From Castellaniella sp041675725 (GTDB taxonomy: Bacteria; Pseudomonadota; Gammaproteobacteria; Burkholderiales; Burkholderiaceae_B), in assembly GCF_041675725.1 (NCBI RefSeq), contig NZ_JBAYTI010000001.1:54628-118627 (forward strand): a stretch of DNA of 64,000 bases, written 5' to 3'. Shown here in pieces: positions 7,272-14,704 of this stretch. The notes under the pieces are model-generated. The model was not told the DNA's origin, searched no databases, and saw only the letters and a program-made list of their open reading frames with translations. Position 1 is the stretch's first letter. The number at the start of each line of letters is the position of its first letter. The translations under genes and the position numbers were made by a program.

Positions 7272-7799
7272 TTATCTCTTCTTTTTGGTCGAGGTCGACG
7301 GTGGCATGAGCAGTTTCCGCGCGTCCTTGAGCAGTAACAGCAACTGCTGATCGCGGACGGGAGAAGCTTCGAAGCCAAAGCGCAAGTAGAACCGCGACGC
7401 TTCCTCGTCAATCGGATGCGTCAACAGCGCTCGGACCCCAGCCTGTTCGGCGATGGCCAGCGTACGCCAGATCGCATCCTGAAGCATGCTCACGCCGATA
7501 CCGCGCCCCCGGTCGTCCCGCGCCACGGCCATTCGGGCCAGGATGACCACGGGAATGGGGTAGGCGCCCATGCCCCCGCGGACCCGCTCCGGAGCCTCCA
7601 GGGTATCGATCTGCCCCACGGTCAGACTGTAGTAGCCTACGACGCGCGCGCCGTCCATGACCACGTAGGTCTTGGCCGAACCGCTGCCTTGAGCCTGCCG
7701 GGCATGGCGTACCAACCAGTCGTCCAGACTCGGCTCGCCGCACTCGAAACCGTCCAGCACGTGTTCGGCATCCAGCGCCTGCGGCGCGGTCAGTGACAT
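7272..7799 (-). CDS. GNAT-family N-acetyltransferase toxin, TacT-like
   Basis: A 175-residue acetyltransferase. The family features are present in order: the N-terminal FECGEPSLDDWL motif, AKTYVVMDGARVVGYYSL, the acetyl-CoA-binding strand VVILARMAVARDDRGRGIG, and SRFYLRFGFEASP with the Tyr expected at the active site. Length and layout match TacT/AtaT-type toxins, which acetylate aminoacyl-tRNA and block translation. The start ATG overlaps the stop of the upstream DUF1778 gene by one base (TGATG), the usual antitoxin-toxin order. The C-terminus ends in a basic tail, STSTKKKR. The precise target tRNA cannot be deduced. Confidence 0.88.
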   Translation of the reverse strand: MSLTAPQALDAEHVLDGFECGEPSLDDWLVRHARQAQGSGSAKTYVVMDGARVVGYYSLTVGQIDTLEAPERVRGGMGAYPIPVVILARMAVARDDRGRGIGVSMLQDAIWRTLAIAEQAGVRALLTHPIDEEASRFYLRFGFEASPVRDQQLLLLLKDARKLLMPPSTSTKKKR

Positions 7800-8074
7800 C
7801 AGCGATCCCAGGGTGCCGGGCGCGAGAACAACGCCTTCAGGCCGGGGTTGTCCCGTGCCGGTCGGTCCAGCATGTCCAGCAGGGCCTGGGACTGGCTGCC
7901 GGAGACCAGGAACAGGCGCTGGTCCAGTAAGGTCTGTTCGGCAGCCTGGCAGGCGCTGTCGAGGATGAAGTCGGTCATCGACTTGTGAGCCACCTTGGCC
8001 GCGCGGCGCAGCACGGCCTCCTGTTCTGGCGTGGCGCGCAACCCGAGGCGGGCGGAACGGGCATTCGTCGTCAT
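7799..8074 (-). CDS. DUF1778 (TacA-like) ribbon-helix-helix antitoxin
   Basis: A 91-residue antitoxin. The N-terminus ARSARLGLRATPEQEAVLRR is the DNA-binding ribbon-helix-helix segment, followed by HKSMTDFILDSACQAAEQTL. The C-terminal half (about 50-91, including NPGLKALFSRPAPWD) is typical of the toxin-neutralising tail. The open frame continues upstream to 8527, but that part reads as the N-terminus of an unrelated DUF1016 protein. The true start is therefore placed at ATG 8074, which has AGGAG nine bases upstream. The gene overlaps the toxin by one base, and the palindrome at 8094-8125 lies just upstream. Confidence 0.88.
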   Translation of the reverse strand: MTTNARSARLGLRATPEQEAVLRRAAKVAHKSMTDFILDSACQAAEQTLLDQRLFLVSGSQSQALLDMLDRPARDNPGLKALFSRPAPWDR

Positions 8075-8093
8075 GGCTATAGACTCCTGTATT

Positions 8094-8125
8094 TTGTACG
8101 TCATGTTATCACAATAGACGTACAA
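8094..8125. promoter_or_regulatory. Perfect 9-bp inverted repeat, likely operator of the toxin-antitoxin pair
   Basis: TTGTACGTC (8094-8102) and GACGTACAA (8117-8125) are an exact inverted repeat separated by 14 bp, ending 20 bp before the antitoxin ATG. Ribbon-helix-helix antitoxins usually bind such repeats and repress their own operon. The repeat covers the place where the promoter should lie. That the antitoxin binds here is inferred from position and symmetry. Confidence 0.65.
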
Positions 8126-8545
8126 CCCTAAGCTCAGTTTGCTGCCATTCCCTGCTCCTGCCCTCGCGGCCAAGAATGCGGGATATGAGATTCTGACGGG
8201 GTGGCCAGCACCCGCAGCGGGCTGTGGCACTTTCAGTTTCGGCCCCGTCTGTGCCACAGACTGTGGCACAAATTGCAGATGCGGATATTCCCGGTAAAAG
8301 GCCAGCATCCGCTTGATATTGCGCTCGGAAAAGCCCTTTTCCTCCGGCAATTCATTGTGTAGATCGCGGGCCAGTGTAGGAATCACTCCCGAGCCCCAGC
8401 CTTCCTGGTGCTGGCGAGCGTCGATCAGCGCACCAATCTCCCAGTACAGCCGGATCAGTTCGGCATTGACGGCCATCACCGCCCGTGTCTGGGCGTGGCG
8501 AATCCGCTGTTTAATGTCGGTCAGCACCTGCCGGTAGACGGCATC
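8126..8545 (-). pseudogene. Truncated DUF1016 (YhcG-like) nuclease gene, N-terminal part only
   Basis: Reading on the minus strand from about 8545, the frame gives HDAVYRQVLTDIKQRIRHAQ, AELIRLYWEIGALIDARQ and RDLHNELPEEKGFSERNIKR, which is the DUF1016 N-terminal domain. After FYREYPHLQFVPQSVAQ the similarity stops, and the frame runs without interruption into the start of the antitoxin gene. Full-length family members are about 350 residues with a C-terminal PDDEXK nuclease domain; that domain is absent. The 5' end is joined to a helicase fragment in another frame. It is a remnant, unless the leftover N-terminal domain is still made from GTG 8527. Confidence 0.72.
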
Positions 8546-8890
8546 ATGAGTGAGAAGAGCTTGTTCCAGATCAGGGTGTCCTGGTAGCCAGTGCGGTCGT
8601 TGAGCAGGACGTCTTCGTCGATGTCGTCGAGGAACTCGTTGAAGATATTGTAGAGCATCAGAAAGTAGATGCTCTCTGGCGAGTTCTCCCGATAGACCGA
8701 GGCGATATGCTCGCAGATCTGAGCCGTCACGTCCTCCAGTTTTTCGGGGTCGTTCCAGATCTGGTCGAACAGGCCGAGGTACGTCGCGGCAAAGGGTGCC
8801 TCGTCCATTTTGTTGACGATGTTGGAGACGGCGTTCCCTTGCTGGTATCCCAGATCAACGGCGGTGAAGCCGTGCAGGGGCATATCGGCC
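8546..8890 (-). pseudogene. N-terminal fragment of a DEAD/DEAH-box (phospholipase-D-like) helicase
   Basis: The frame reads LHGFTAVDLGYQQGNAVSNI, YLGLFDQIWNDPEKLEDVTA and YFLMLYNIFNEFLDDIDEDV, ending RTGYQDTLIWNKLFS. From memory this matches the region just before the Walker A motif of large SNF2/DEAD helicases found in restriction and defence islands. Immediately after NKLF, where NFQRDA and the ATPase motifs would follow, the sequence switches to unrelated codons and the DUF1016 remnant begins. Only about 115 residues of a protein normally near 1000 residues remain. An open frame exists from ATG 8883 to 8521, but it has no complete domain. Confidence 0.65.
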
Positions 8891-8904
8891 GTATCGGTGC
8901 CGCT

Positions 8905-8978
8905 GGCCTGCGCAAAGTCGCAGCCTGGGTGCCATCGAAGCGAAGCGCGGCGAGGTACTCGGGTGTAAGCGAGTGCAT
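8905..8978 (-). pseudogene. N-terminal fragment of a Fic-family gene
   Basis: Starting at ATG 8978 the frame reads HSLTPEYLAALRFDGTQAAT followed by LRR. This resembles the first residues of Fic/DOC proteins of the type that begin with SLTPxxLAxLRFD and AATLRxLGE. After about 25 residues the sequence departs and joins the helicase fragment in a different frame. The Fic catalytic domain is absent. The fragment is short, so the assignment is moderate. The TAAATGGGGTA repeats lie directly upstream. Confidence 0.5.
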
Positions 8979-9000
8979 GGGAATGTAAGCCCGGACTCTC

Positions 9001-9078
9001 TAAATGGGGTAATCATAGCCATTAAATGGGGTATTGTCTCTAAAAATGCCTCATTACCAGTGTTTGACTACCCCATTT
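9001..9078. repeat. Cluster of TAAATGGGGTA repeats, two direct and one inverted
   Basis: TAAATGGGGTA occurs at 9001-9011 and 9023-9033, and its inverted form TACCCCATTT at 9069-9078. The spacing between the direct copies is 22 bp, two helical turns, which suits a protein binding site. They sit just upstream of the Fic fragment at 8978 and were probably its operator. The remaining bases to 9194 (end of ychF) contain no gene that can be supported. Confidence 0.5.
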
Positions 9079-9194
9079 CCTGAACATTGGACCGGTCGTG
9101 AGGGGCTGGCATGGTCGCGCCGCGCTTTCATCTTCGCCGCAGGCCGACGCCGCAGCGTATCCTCAAAGATCCAGCAAAAATCGTCAGACGTTGA

Positions 9195-10286
9195 TCACAC
9201 GTTAAACAAAAAATTCATCACATCCCCGTCCTTCACCACATACTCCTTCCCCTCGGCGCGCATCTTGCCGGCTTCCTTGGCGCCGTGCTCGCCCTGGTAG
9301 GCGATGAAGTCCTCGAAGGCGATGGTTTGTGCGCGAATGAAGCCGCGCTCGAAGTCGGTGTGGATCACACCGGCGGCCTGGGGTGCGGTGGCGCCCACGG
9401 GTACCGTCCAGGCGCGCACTTCCTTGACGCCGGCGGTGAAATAGGTCTGCAAGCCCAATAGTTCGTAGCCGGCGCGGATCACGCGGTCGAGCCCAGGCTC
9501 GCTCATGCCCATGTCTTCCAGGAATACGGCCTTGTCGGCGTCATCGAGATCGGCGATTTCGGCTTCGATGGCGGCACAGACCGCCACGACAGGGGCCCGC
9601 TCGCCGGCCGCATAGTCTTGCACGGCTTGCAGGTGCGGGTTATTTTCGAAGCCGTCCTCGCGCACGTTGGCCACGTACATGGCCCGCTTGGCGGTGATGA
9701 ATCCATACCCTTTGATCAGCGCCTGCTCATCCGCATCCAGGCCCAGGCTGCGCACGCTTCGGCCCTGGTCCAGGGCGCCCAGGATGCGCTCGAACAGCGC
9801 CACCAGGCGGATGGCGGGCTTGTCGCCCGAATTGGCCAGCTTGCGGTTTTTCTGCAGGACGCGCTCGGCGATGGCCAGGTCGGCCAGGGCCAGCTCGGTA
9901 TTGATGACCTCGATATCGGCAATGGGGTCGATGCGACCGGCCACGTGCACCACGTTCTCGTCTTCGAAACAACGGACCACGTGCACGATGGCGTCGGTTT
10001 CCCGGATATTGGCGAGGAACTGGTTGCCCAGGCCCTCGCCCTTGGAGGCGCCAGCCACCAGGCCGGCAATGTCGACGAACTCGACCACCGCCGGCACCAC
10101 GCGCTCGGGCTTGACGATGGCGGCCAGTTGGGCGAGGCGCGCATCGGGCACTTCGACCACGCCCACGTTGGGCTCTATGGTGCAGAATGGATAGTTTTCT
10201 GCCGCAATGCCGGCTTTGGTAAGCGCGTTGAACAGGGTGGACTTGCCGACGTTGGGCAGGCCAACGATGCCGCATTGCAATGCCAT
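9195..10286 (-). CDS. ychF: Redox-regulated ribosome-associated ATPase YchF (OLA1/Obg-like)
   Basis: A 363-residue cytosolic P-loop ATPase, the exact family length. It begins MALQCGIVGLPNVGKSTLFN with the G1 motif at about 8-15. The segment NYPFCTIEPNVGVVEVPD, then DIAGLVAGASKGEGLGNQFL (G3), and the C-terminal TGS-like domain AFEDFIAYQGEHGAKEAGKM are all canonical. An upstream in-frame extension (to 11069) is only a shadow of the CPBP gene and is rejected in favour of ATG 10286. The gene is encoded alone, 146 bp downstream of the CPBP protease gene in the same direction. The protein binds ribosomes and hydrolyses ATP; its cellular role is linked to translation and oxidative stress. Confidence 0.97.
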   Translation of the reverse strand: MALQCGIVGLPNVGKSTLFNALTKAGIAAENYPFCTIEPNVGVVEVPDARLAQLAAIVKPERVVPAVVEFVDIAGLVAGASKGEGLGNQFLANIRETDAIVHVVRCFEDENVVHVAGRIDPIADIEVINTELALADLAIAERVLQKNRKLANSGDKPAIRLVALFERILGALDQGRSVRSLGLDADEQALIKGYGFITAKRAMYVANVREDGFENNPHLQAVQDYAAGERAPVVAVCAAIEAEIADLDDADKAVFLEDMGMSEPGLDRVIRAGYELLGLQTYFTAGVKEVRAWTVPVGATAPQAAGVIHTDFERGFIRAQTIAFEDFIAYQGEHGAKEAGKMRAEGKEYVVKDGDVMNFLFNV

Positions 10287-10432
10287 GAGATTTCTGCCGA
10301 GTAGATGACGAAAACAGGAGGCCATTGTACCCGTGCCGGGCACCGTGCCGGGCTGGCACACGCAAAGAACCGCCCGCCATGGAAAAGCGTCCTCAACTCT
10401 GGGCAGCTGTGCATGCCCGTGGCCGCATGACC

Positions 10433-11221
10433 CTATTGAACAGCCAGTTCCGGAAAGTAATACAGCACCAGCGCGATGAGCAACAAAGGCCCGCCATTGA
10501 ACACCGCGTGCAGCCCGATGGCGGCGCCAACCCCGCGGCGCACCCGCAGCCAGCCCAGCACCAGGCCAGTGACCCACTGCGGCAGCACCAGCAGCGGCAA
10601 GACCACCCAGCTGACCGTGGCCAGCCGGAAATTCAGCAGGTGCACGGCGGCAAAGGCGATGGCAGCCGCATGAAACAGCCACGGAAACCACTGCCGGTAG
10701 CGGCGCCGGGCCGCCCACGACAAGCGCCAACCCCGCTGCCATCGGTGGCCGGCTTGATACCAGCGCGGCGCCATGACCAGCAACAGCGCGGCGCAGGCGA
10801 GCATGGCCGAGGCCGGCGCCGGGCCCTGCACCAGAATCGCCACCATCAGCGGCACGAACCACCAGACCATGGCTGGGCGCCGCAACGCATAGCGGAACGT
10901 CATCTCCTCGATGATCGGGGCCCAGAGAAGCGCTGTGAGCCAGGGCAGCTGCTGGATGTTCAGCCGATGCTCGGCCCCCAGTGCCGTGGCCGCCGACAGG
11001 GCCAGTGGGGCGAACACGAAAATATTCAAGGTCCAGAGCAAGATGGCCCAGTGCAAGATGCGCCACCATGGCGCACCCAGCGAGAAGTCGACTGACAGGC
11101 TACTGCCCGTCGGGCGTGCGCCCGTGCGTCGCCCCAGTTGGGGCCGGCGTATGAACCGAAGGAAATCGACGATTTCCTGGCCCATGGTGGGCAAGCCGGC
11201 AGGACGAGCGAGCCCCAGCAT
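10433..11221 (-). CDS. CPBP-family (CAAX/Rce1-like) intramembrane metalloprotease
   Basis: A 262-residue membrane protein with about six hydrophobic segments. The three signature motifs are present: APIIEEMTFRYALRR (EExxxR, residues 105-110), AIAFAAVHLLNF (FxxxH) and GLHAVFNGGPLL (HxxxN). These are the metal-binding catalytic elements of the CPBP/Abi group. The start at 11221 is 5 bp after the pth stop; the ATG at 11185 is an alternative, and neither has a strong ribosome site. Family members act in prenyl-protein processing, bacteriocin self-immunity or unknown envelope functions. The substrate is unknown. It lies 3 kb from the bacteriocin locus but is separated from it by ychF. Confidence 0.85.
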   Translation of the reverse strand: MLGLARPAGLPTMGQEIVDFLRFIRRPQLGRRTGARPTGSSLSVDFSLGAPWWRILHWAILLWTLNIFVFAPLALSAATALGAEHRLNIQQLPWLTALLWAPIIEEMTFRYALRRPAMVWWFVPLMVAILVQGPAPASAMLACAALLLVMAPRWYQAGHRWQRGWRLSWAARRRYRQWFPWLFHAAAIAFAAVHLLNFRLATVSWVVLPLLVLPQWVTGLVLGWLRVRRGVGAAIGLHAVFNGGPLLLIALVLYYFPELAVQ

Positions 11222-11226
11222 CGCGA

Positions 11227-11826
11227 TCAGGCCCGCGCGTGGTTGCCCTGGTGCAGCTGCTCGGTGGCCCGATCGAATTCACCATCGAGCAGCCGGGGCA
11301 GAATGCTGCGGCAACGTGCAATCGCCTCATTGATGCCTGGCATGTCTTCCTTGCGCGGCGGGTGCAGTACGAAACCGATGACCTGCTGGGCCAGCCCGAG
11401 GCTGCGCGGATGGCCGATGCCCAGGCGCAAACGCCAGAAATTCGGGGTACCCAGGCTGGATTGGATGTCACGCAAGCCGTTATGCCCGGCGTGGCCCCCC
11501 CCCAGCTTGAGTTTGGCGGCGCCCGGCAGCAGGTCGAGCTCGTCGTGCAGCACCAGGATTTCGGCAGGATCCAGCTTGTAGAAGCGCGCCAGCGCACCTA
11601 CGGCCTGGCCCGAGCGGTTCATGAAGGTTACCGGCTTGGCCAACAGGACCGCCTGGCCGGCATGGCGGGCCTTGGCGACTTCGGCAAAAAATGGCTTCTC
11701 GAGCGTGAAGCGGGTGTGCAGATCATCGGCAAAATGATCGGCCAGCCAAAAACCCGCATTGTGGCGGGTCATTTCGTATTCGGGTCCGGGGTTGCCCAGC
11801 CCCACGATCAGGCGGATGGGCATCAT
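11227..11826 (-). CDS. pth: Peptidyl-tRNA hydrolase
   Basis: A 199-residue cytosolic enzyme that releases peptides from prematurely dropped peptidyl-tRNAs. It starts MMPIRLIVGLGNPGPEYEMT and contains TRHNAGFWLADHF with the catalytic His, KPVTFMNRSGQAV, VLHDELDLLPG with the Asp, and GGGHAGHNGLRDI. Either Met of the MM pair (11826 or 11823) could be the start. It is separated from rplY by a strong terminator hairpin (11864-11894), so it may have its own promoter. The pairing with prs and rplY is common in Burkholderiales. Confidence 0.97.
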   Translation of the reverse strand: MMPIRLIVGLGNPGPEYEMTRHNAGFWLADHFADDLHTRFTLEKPFFAEVAKARHAGQAVLLAKPVTFMNRSGQAVGALARFYKLDPAEILVLHDELDLLPGAAKLKLGGGHAGHNGLRDIQSSLGTPNFWRLRLGIGHPRSLGLAQQVIGFVLHPPRKEDMPGINEAIARCRSILPRLLDGEFDRATEQLHQGNHARA

Positions 11827-11863
11827 GAACGGCCCCGTGCATGCAAAGCTGACATCATACGAC

Positions 11864-11894
11864 AAAACCCCCGCCGGCCTGCGCCGGACGGGGG
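11864..11894 (-). terminator. Intrinsic terminator downstream of rplY
   Basis: On the minus strand CCCCCG-T-CCGGC, loop GCAG and GCCGG-CGGGGG form an 11-bp stem with one bulged base, followed by TTTT. It lies 75 bp beyond the rplY stop and just before pth, so it should end the prs-rplY transcript. Confidence 0.75.
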
Positions 11895-11969
11895 TCCGCA
11901 AAAAACCGGGACAAGCGCGCCTGGGGATGAACCAGCCGCGTCTTCTGCCCGGCCAGAGGGACCGGCGGA

Positions 11970-12584
11970 TTACTCGGCCGCGTCTTCTTCCCCGGCCTCT
12001 TCCTCTTCGCTGGCTGCAGTCCCCTTGGGCGGGTTGGCCTGCGCCAGCAGAGGGTTGACTTCTTCGCCCTGCGGCACATAGGTGACGCCGCGCGGCAAGG
12101 TGATGTCCTCGAGGTAGACGCGCCCGTTGCCCAGCAGCCCGCCGAGGTCGACCACGATGTTCTGCGGCAGGTTGGCCGGCAGGCAGGTGATGTTCAGTTC
12201 GGCCGGGCCGAGCATGATCACCTGACCCGCCAACTTGACGGCCGGGCAGGTATCGGCATTGAGATAATGCACGGGCACCCGCGTGGTGATCGCCTGGCGC
12301 GCATCGACGCGCTGGAAGTCGACGTGCAGCACCAGGGGCTTGTACGGATGCCACTGCACGGCACGTACCAGCACCGGTTCGGCCTTGCCATCGAGCACCA
12401 TGTCGAGGATGGACGCGTGGAACTCTTCTTTGTTGAGCGCGTGGTAGATTTGGTTGTGATCGAGTTCGATGTTGGCCGGGGCGGACTTGCCCCCATAAAC
12501 GATGGCGGGAACCCGACCGGCGCGGCGCAGGCGGCGGCTCGCACTCGAACCCTGGACGCTACGCGAAGTGGCGGTAAATTTCAT
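11970..12584 (-). CDS. rplY: 50S ribosomal protein L25 (Ctc/TL5 form)
   Basis: A 204-residue 5S-rRNA-binding ribosomal protein. The N-terminal L25 domain (about 1-95) starts MKFTATSRSVQGSSASRRLR and includes RVPAIVYGG and DFQRVDARQ. The C-terminal TL5-like domain has LNITCLPANLPQNIVVDLGG. The tail (PKGTAASEEEEAGEEDAAE) is strongly acidic, as usual in the long form. The start at 12584 is supported by GGAG eight bases upstream. It follows prs by 93 bp in the same direction, and a terminator lies after it. Confidence 0.96.
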   Translation of the reverse strand: MKFTATSRSVQGSSASRRLRRAGRVPAIVYGGKSAPANIELDHNQIYHALNKEEFHASILDMVLDGKAEPVLVRAVQWHPYKPLVLHVDFQRVDARQAITTRVPVHYLNADTCPAVKLAGQVIMLGPAELNITCLPANLPQNIVVDLGGLLGNGRVYLEDITLPRGVTYVPQGEEVNPLLAQANPPKGTAASEEEEAGEEDAAE

Positions 12585-12677
12585 CAAAGACTCCAAAACG
12601 GGGGCTGGGCCCCCATGACGACAAGACAGCCTCAGGCTGCAAAACACCTCTTGCCGCGACCAGCAAGAGGCAGAAAA

Positions 12678-13628
12678 TCAATCGGCGAACAACGAGCTGA
12701 CGGACTCGGCCGTGGAAATGCGCAAGATGGTTTCGCCCAACAACGAAGCACACGACAGCTGGCGGATCTTGCCGCAGTTGCGCGCGGCTTCGGCCAGCGG
12801 GATGGTATCGGTGACCACGACCTCGTCGAGCTCGGAATCCTGGATGCGGGCCACGGCATCGCCCGACAGGACCGGATGCGTGCAATAGGCATAGACCGAA
12901 CCTGCACCGCGCTCTTTCAGGGCCGAGGCCGCCTTGCACAAAGTGCCGGCCGTATCCACCATGTCATCCATGATCAGGCAGGTGCGGCCGTTGACGTCGC
13001 CGATGATGTTCATGACTTCGGATACGTTGGCGCGCGGACGGCGCTTGTCGATGATGGCCAGGTCGGACTCGAGCTGCTTGGCCAGGGCCCGCGCCCGCAC
13101 CACGCCGCCGATATCGGGCGACACGACCACGAGATTCTCGAAGTGTCGGCTCCAGATGTCGCCCAGCAGGATGGGGCCGGCATAGATGTTGTCCACCGGG
13201 ATGTCGAAGAAGCCCTGGATCTGGTCGGCGTGCAGGTCCATGGTCAGGACCCGGTCGACCCCGACCACCTGCAGCATGTTGGCCACCACCTTGGCCGAGA
13301 TCGACACCCGGGCCGAACGGGGCCTGCGGTCTTGCCGGGCATAGCCAAAGTAGGGGATGGCCGCGGTGATGTTGCGGGCCGAGGCGCGCCGCAAAGCATC
13401 GACCATGACCATGATTTCCATCAGGTTGTCGTTGGTGGGCGCGCACGTGGGCTGCAGCACGAAAACGTCTTTGCCTCGCACGTTTTCGTTGATTTCGACC
13501 ATAACTTCGCCGTCTGAGAAACGCCCGACCGTCATTTTGCCCAAGGACATGTCGAGGTGATTCACGACATCGACCGCCAAACGCGGGTTTGCGGTGCCGG
13601 TGAAAATCATGAATCGGTCTTGTGGCAT
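12678..13628 (-). CDS. prs: Ribose-phosphate pyrophosphokinase
   Basis: A 316-residue enzyme that makes PRPP from ribose 5-phosphate and ATP for nucleotide, His and Trp synthesis. It starts MPQDRFMIFTGTANPRLA and carries RFSDGEVMVEINENVRGKD, the flexible-loop segment YFGYARQDRRPRSARVSISA, MDLHADQIQGFFDIPVDN, and the PRPP-loop region RTCLIMDDMVDTAGTL. ATG 13628 is chosen because related proteins begin a few residues before MIFTG. The gene is preceded by tRNA-Gln and ispE, and followed by rplY. Confidence 0.97.
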   Translation of the reverse strand: MPQDRFMIFTGTANPRLAVDVVNHLDMSLGKMTVGRFSDGEVMVEINENVRGKDVFVLQPTCAPTNDNLMEIMVMVDALRRASARNITAAIPYFGYARQDRRPRSARVSISAKVVANMLQVVGVDRVLTMDLHADQIQGFFDIPVDNIYAGPILLGDIWSRHFENLVVVSPDIGGVVRARALAKQLESDLAIIDKRRPRANVSEVMNIIGDVNGRTCLIMDDMVDTAGTLCKAASALKERGAGSVYAYCTHPVLSGDAVARIQDSELDEVVVTDTIPLAEAARNCGKIRQLSCASLLGETILRISTAESVSSLFAD

Positions 13629-13730
13629 GCTGTCGCACCAAAGTGTCAAATGACAAGGCTGTTGATTCCTGCCCCTTTCCGGAGCCGATTCAACAGCCTG
13701 AAATAATCTGCCCGCAATGAACGAATTAAG

Positions 13731-13807
13731 TGGCTGGGGAAGAAGGATTCGAACCTTCGCATGCCGGAATCAAAATCCGGTGCCTTAACCAACTTGGCTA
13801 TTCCCCA
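13731..13807 (-). tRNA. tRNA-Gln (anticodon TTG)
   Basis: The minus strand folds as a complete tRNA of 77 bases. The acceptor stem pairs TGGGGAA with TTCCCCA, followed by discriminator G and an encoded CCA. The anticodon stem CCGGA/TCCGG closes the loop TTTTGAT with anticodon TTG, and the T arm contains GGTTCGAATCC. It lies 4 bp after ispE and before prs. Confidence 0.96.
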
Positions 13808-13811
13808 ATGT

Positions 13812-14699
13812 TCAGTCAACCCAGCCTCGCAAGGGGTGGTCTTGAAGACCCCGGCAGACCCGAGACTGGAAGACCGCCCGACCGGGCCTTATTTTACTGA
13901 CAATTCGATCATGCTGCACCTGTGCCGTGGCCAGGTCGGGATATTCTGCAAACAAGCCCGAACCCGAACCCGTCATGCGAAAACGCCCGCCCGCCGCCTG
14001 CAAGGCCAGATACAGGCTGCGCCACTGCGGATGCCGCCCATAGACCACTGCCTGAAGATCATTTCGGCCAAAAAGGCCGTGATGTTCTGTAAGCCAGTCA
14101 GCAAAGACCGAGATTCTTACTGATTCTGTATTTCTTGTCAAATCAGGATCTGAAAACACATCGGCCGTGGCGATCGGCCAGGGCGGCAGCACCAGCCCAT
14201 AAGCCCGCGGCGGCAATACGAGCGGAACCAGATCGGCGCCGATGCCACCGGCAAACGCACTCTGGCCGAACACGAACACCGGCACGTCGGCGCCAAGGGT
14301 CAGGGCCAGGCGCAAGAGGTCGGCGCGCTTCAGGCCCGTGCCCCACAGGCGGTTCAACGCCAGCAGGGTGCTGGCGGCATCGCTGGAGCCGCCGCCCAGC
14401 CCGGCCCCCGCCGGGATCTGCTTGTGGCAGGCGATGCGGGCTCCGTAGGACGTGCCGGTGGCCTGCTGCAGACAGCGGGCCGCCCGCACCACCAGATCCT
14501 GTTCGGGCGCCAGCCCGGGCAGGGTCGCGCCTGCGCGCAGGATGCGGCCATCGTCCAGGCGCTCGAAGTCGAGCGTATCCTGGAAGTCGATGAAACGAAA
14601 TGCGGTCTGCAGCAAGTGGTAGCCATCCGGACGGCGGCCAATCACGTGCAGGAACAGGTTCAACTTGGCCGGCGCCGGGACGTCGTACAGGAATCTCAT
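13812..14699 (-). CDS. ispE: 4-diphosphocytidyl-2-C-methyl-D-erythritol kinase
   Basis: A 295-residue GHMP kinase of the MEP isoprenoid pathway that phosphorylates CDP-methylerythritol. The substrate-side motif PAPAKLNLFLHVIGRRPDGY is at the N-terminus, the ATP-binding motif PAGAGLGGGSSDAASTL lies near residue 95, and the C-terminal GHMP motif is RMTGSGSGLFAEY. ATG 14699 is used as start; a GTG at 14708 would overlap the lolB stop, and neither has a strong ribosome site. The tight lolB-ispE-tRNA-prs arrangement is typical of beta- and gammaproteobacteria. Confidence 0.96.
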   Translation of the reverse strand: MRFLYDVPAPAKLNLFLHVIGRRPDGYHLLQTAFRFIDFQDTLDFERLDDGRILRAGATLPGLAPEQDLVVRAARCLQQATGTSYGARIACHKQIPAGAGLGGGSSDAASTLLALNRLWGTGLKRADLLRLALTLGADVPVFVFGQSAFAGGIGADLVPLVLPPRAYGLVLPPWPIATADVFSDPDLTRNTESVRISVFADWLTEHHGLFGRNDLQAVVYGRHPQWRSLYLALQAAGGRFRMTGSGSGLFAEYPDLATAQVQHDRIVSKIRPGRAVFQSRVCRGLQDHPLRGWVD

Positions 14700-14704
14700 G
14701 GCCG

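Noticed and set aside
7118..7411. 97-codon open frame upstream of the precursor array
   Set aside because: It overlaps the start of the acetyltransferase coding region in another frame, lacks a ribosome site and resembles nothing known.
9034..9300. 88-codon open frame on the plus strand near the end of ychF
   Set aside because: It runs antisense into ychF and has no recognisable similarity.
10287..11069. N-terminal extension of ychF
   Set aside because: It is the shadow of the CPBP protease gene; YchF proteins begin MxLxCGIVGLPNVGKS.
12267..13517. 416-codon open frame on the plus strand
   Set aside because: It is antisense to rplY and prs, both unmistakable. Long antisense frames are expected at this GC content, and the peptide shows no domain.
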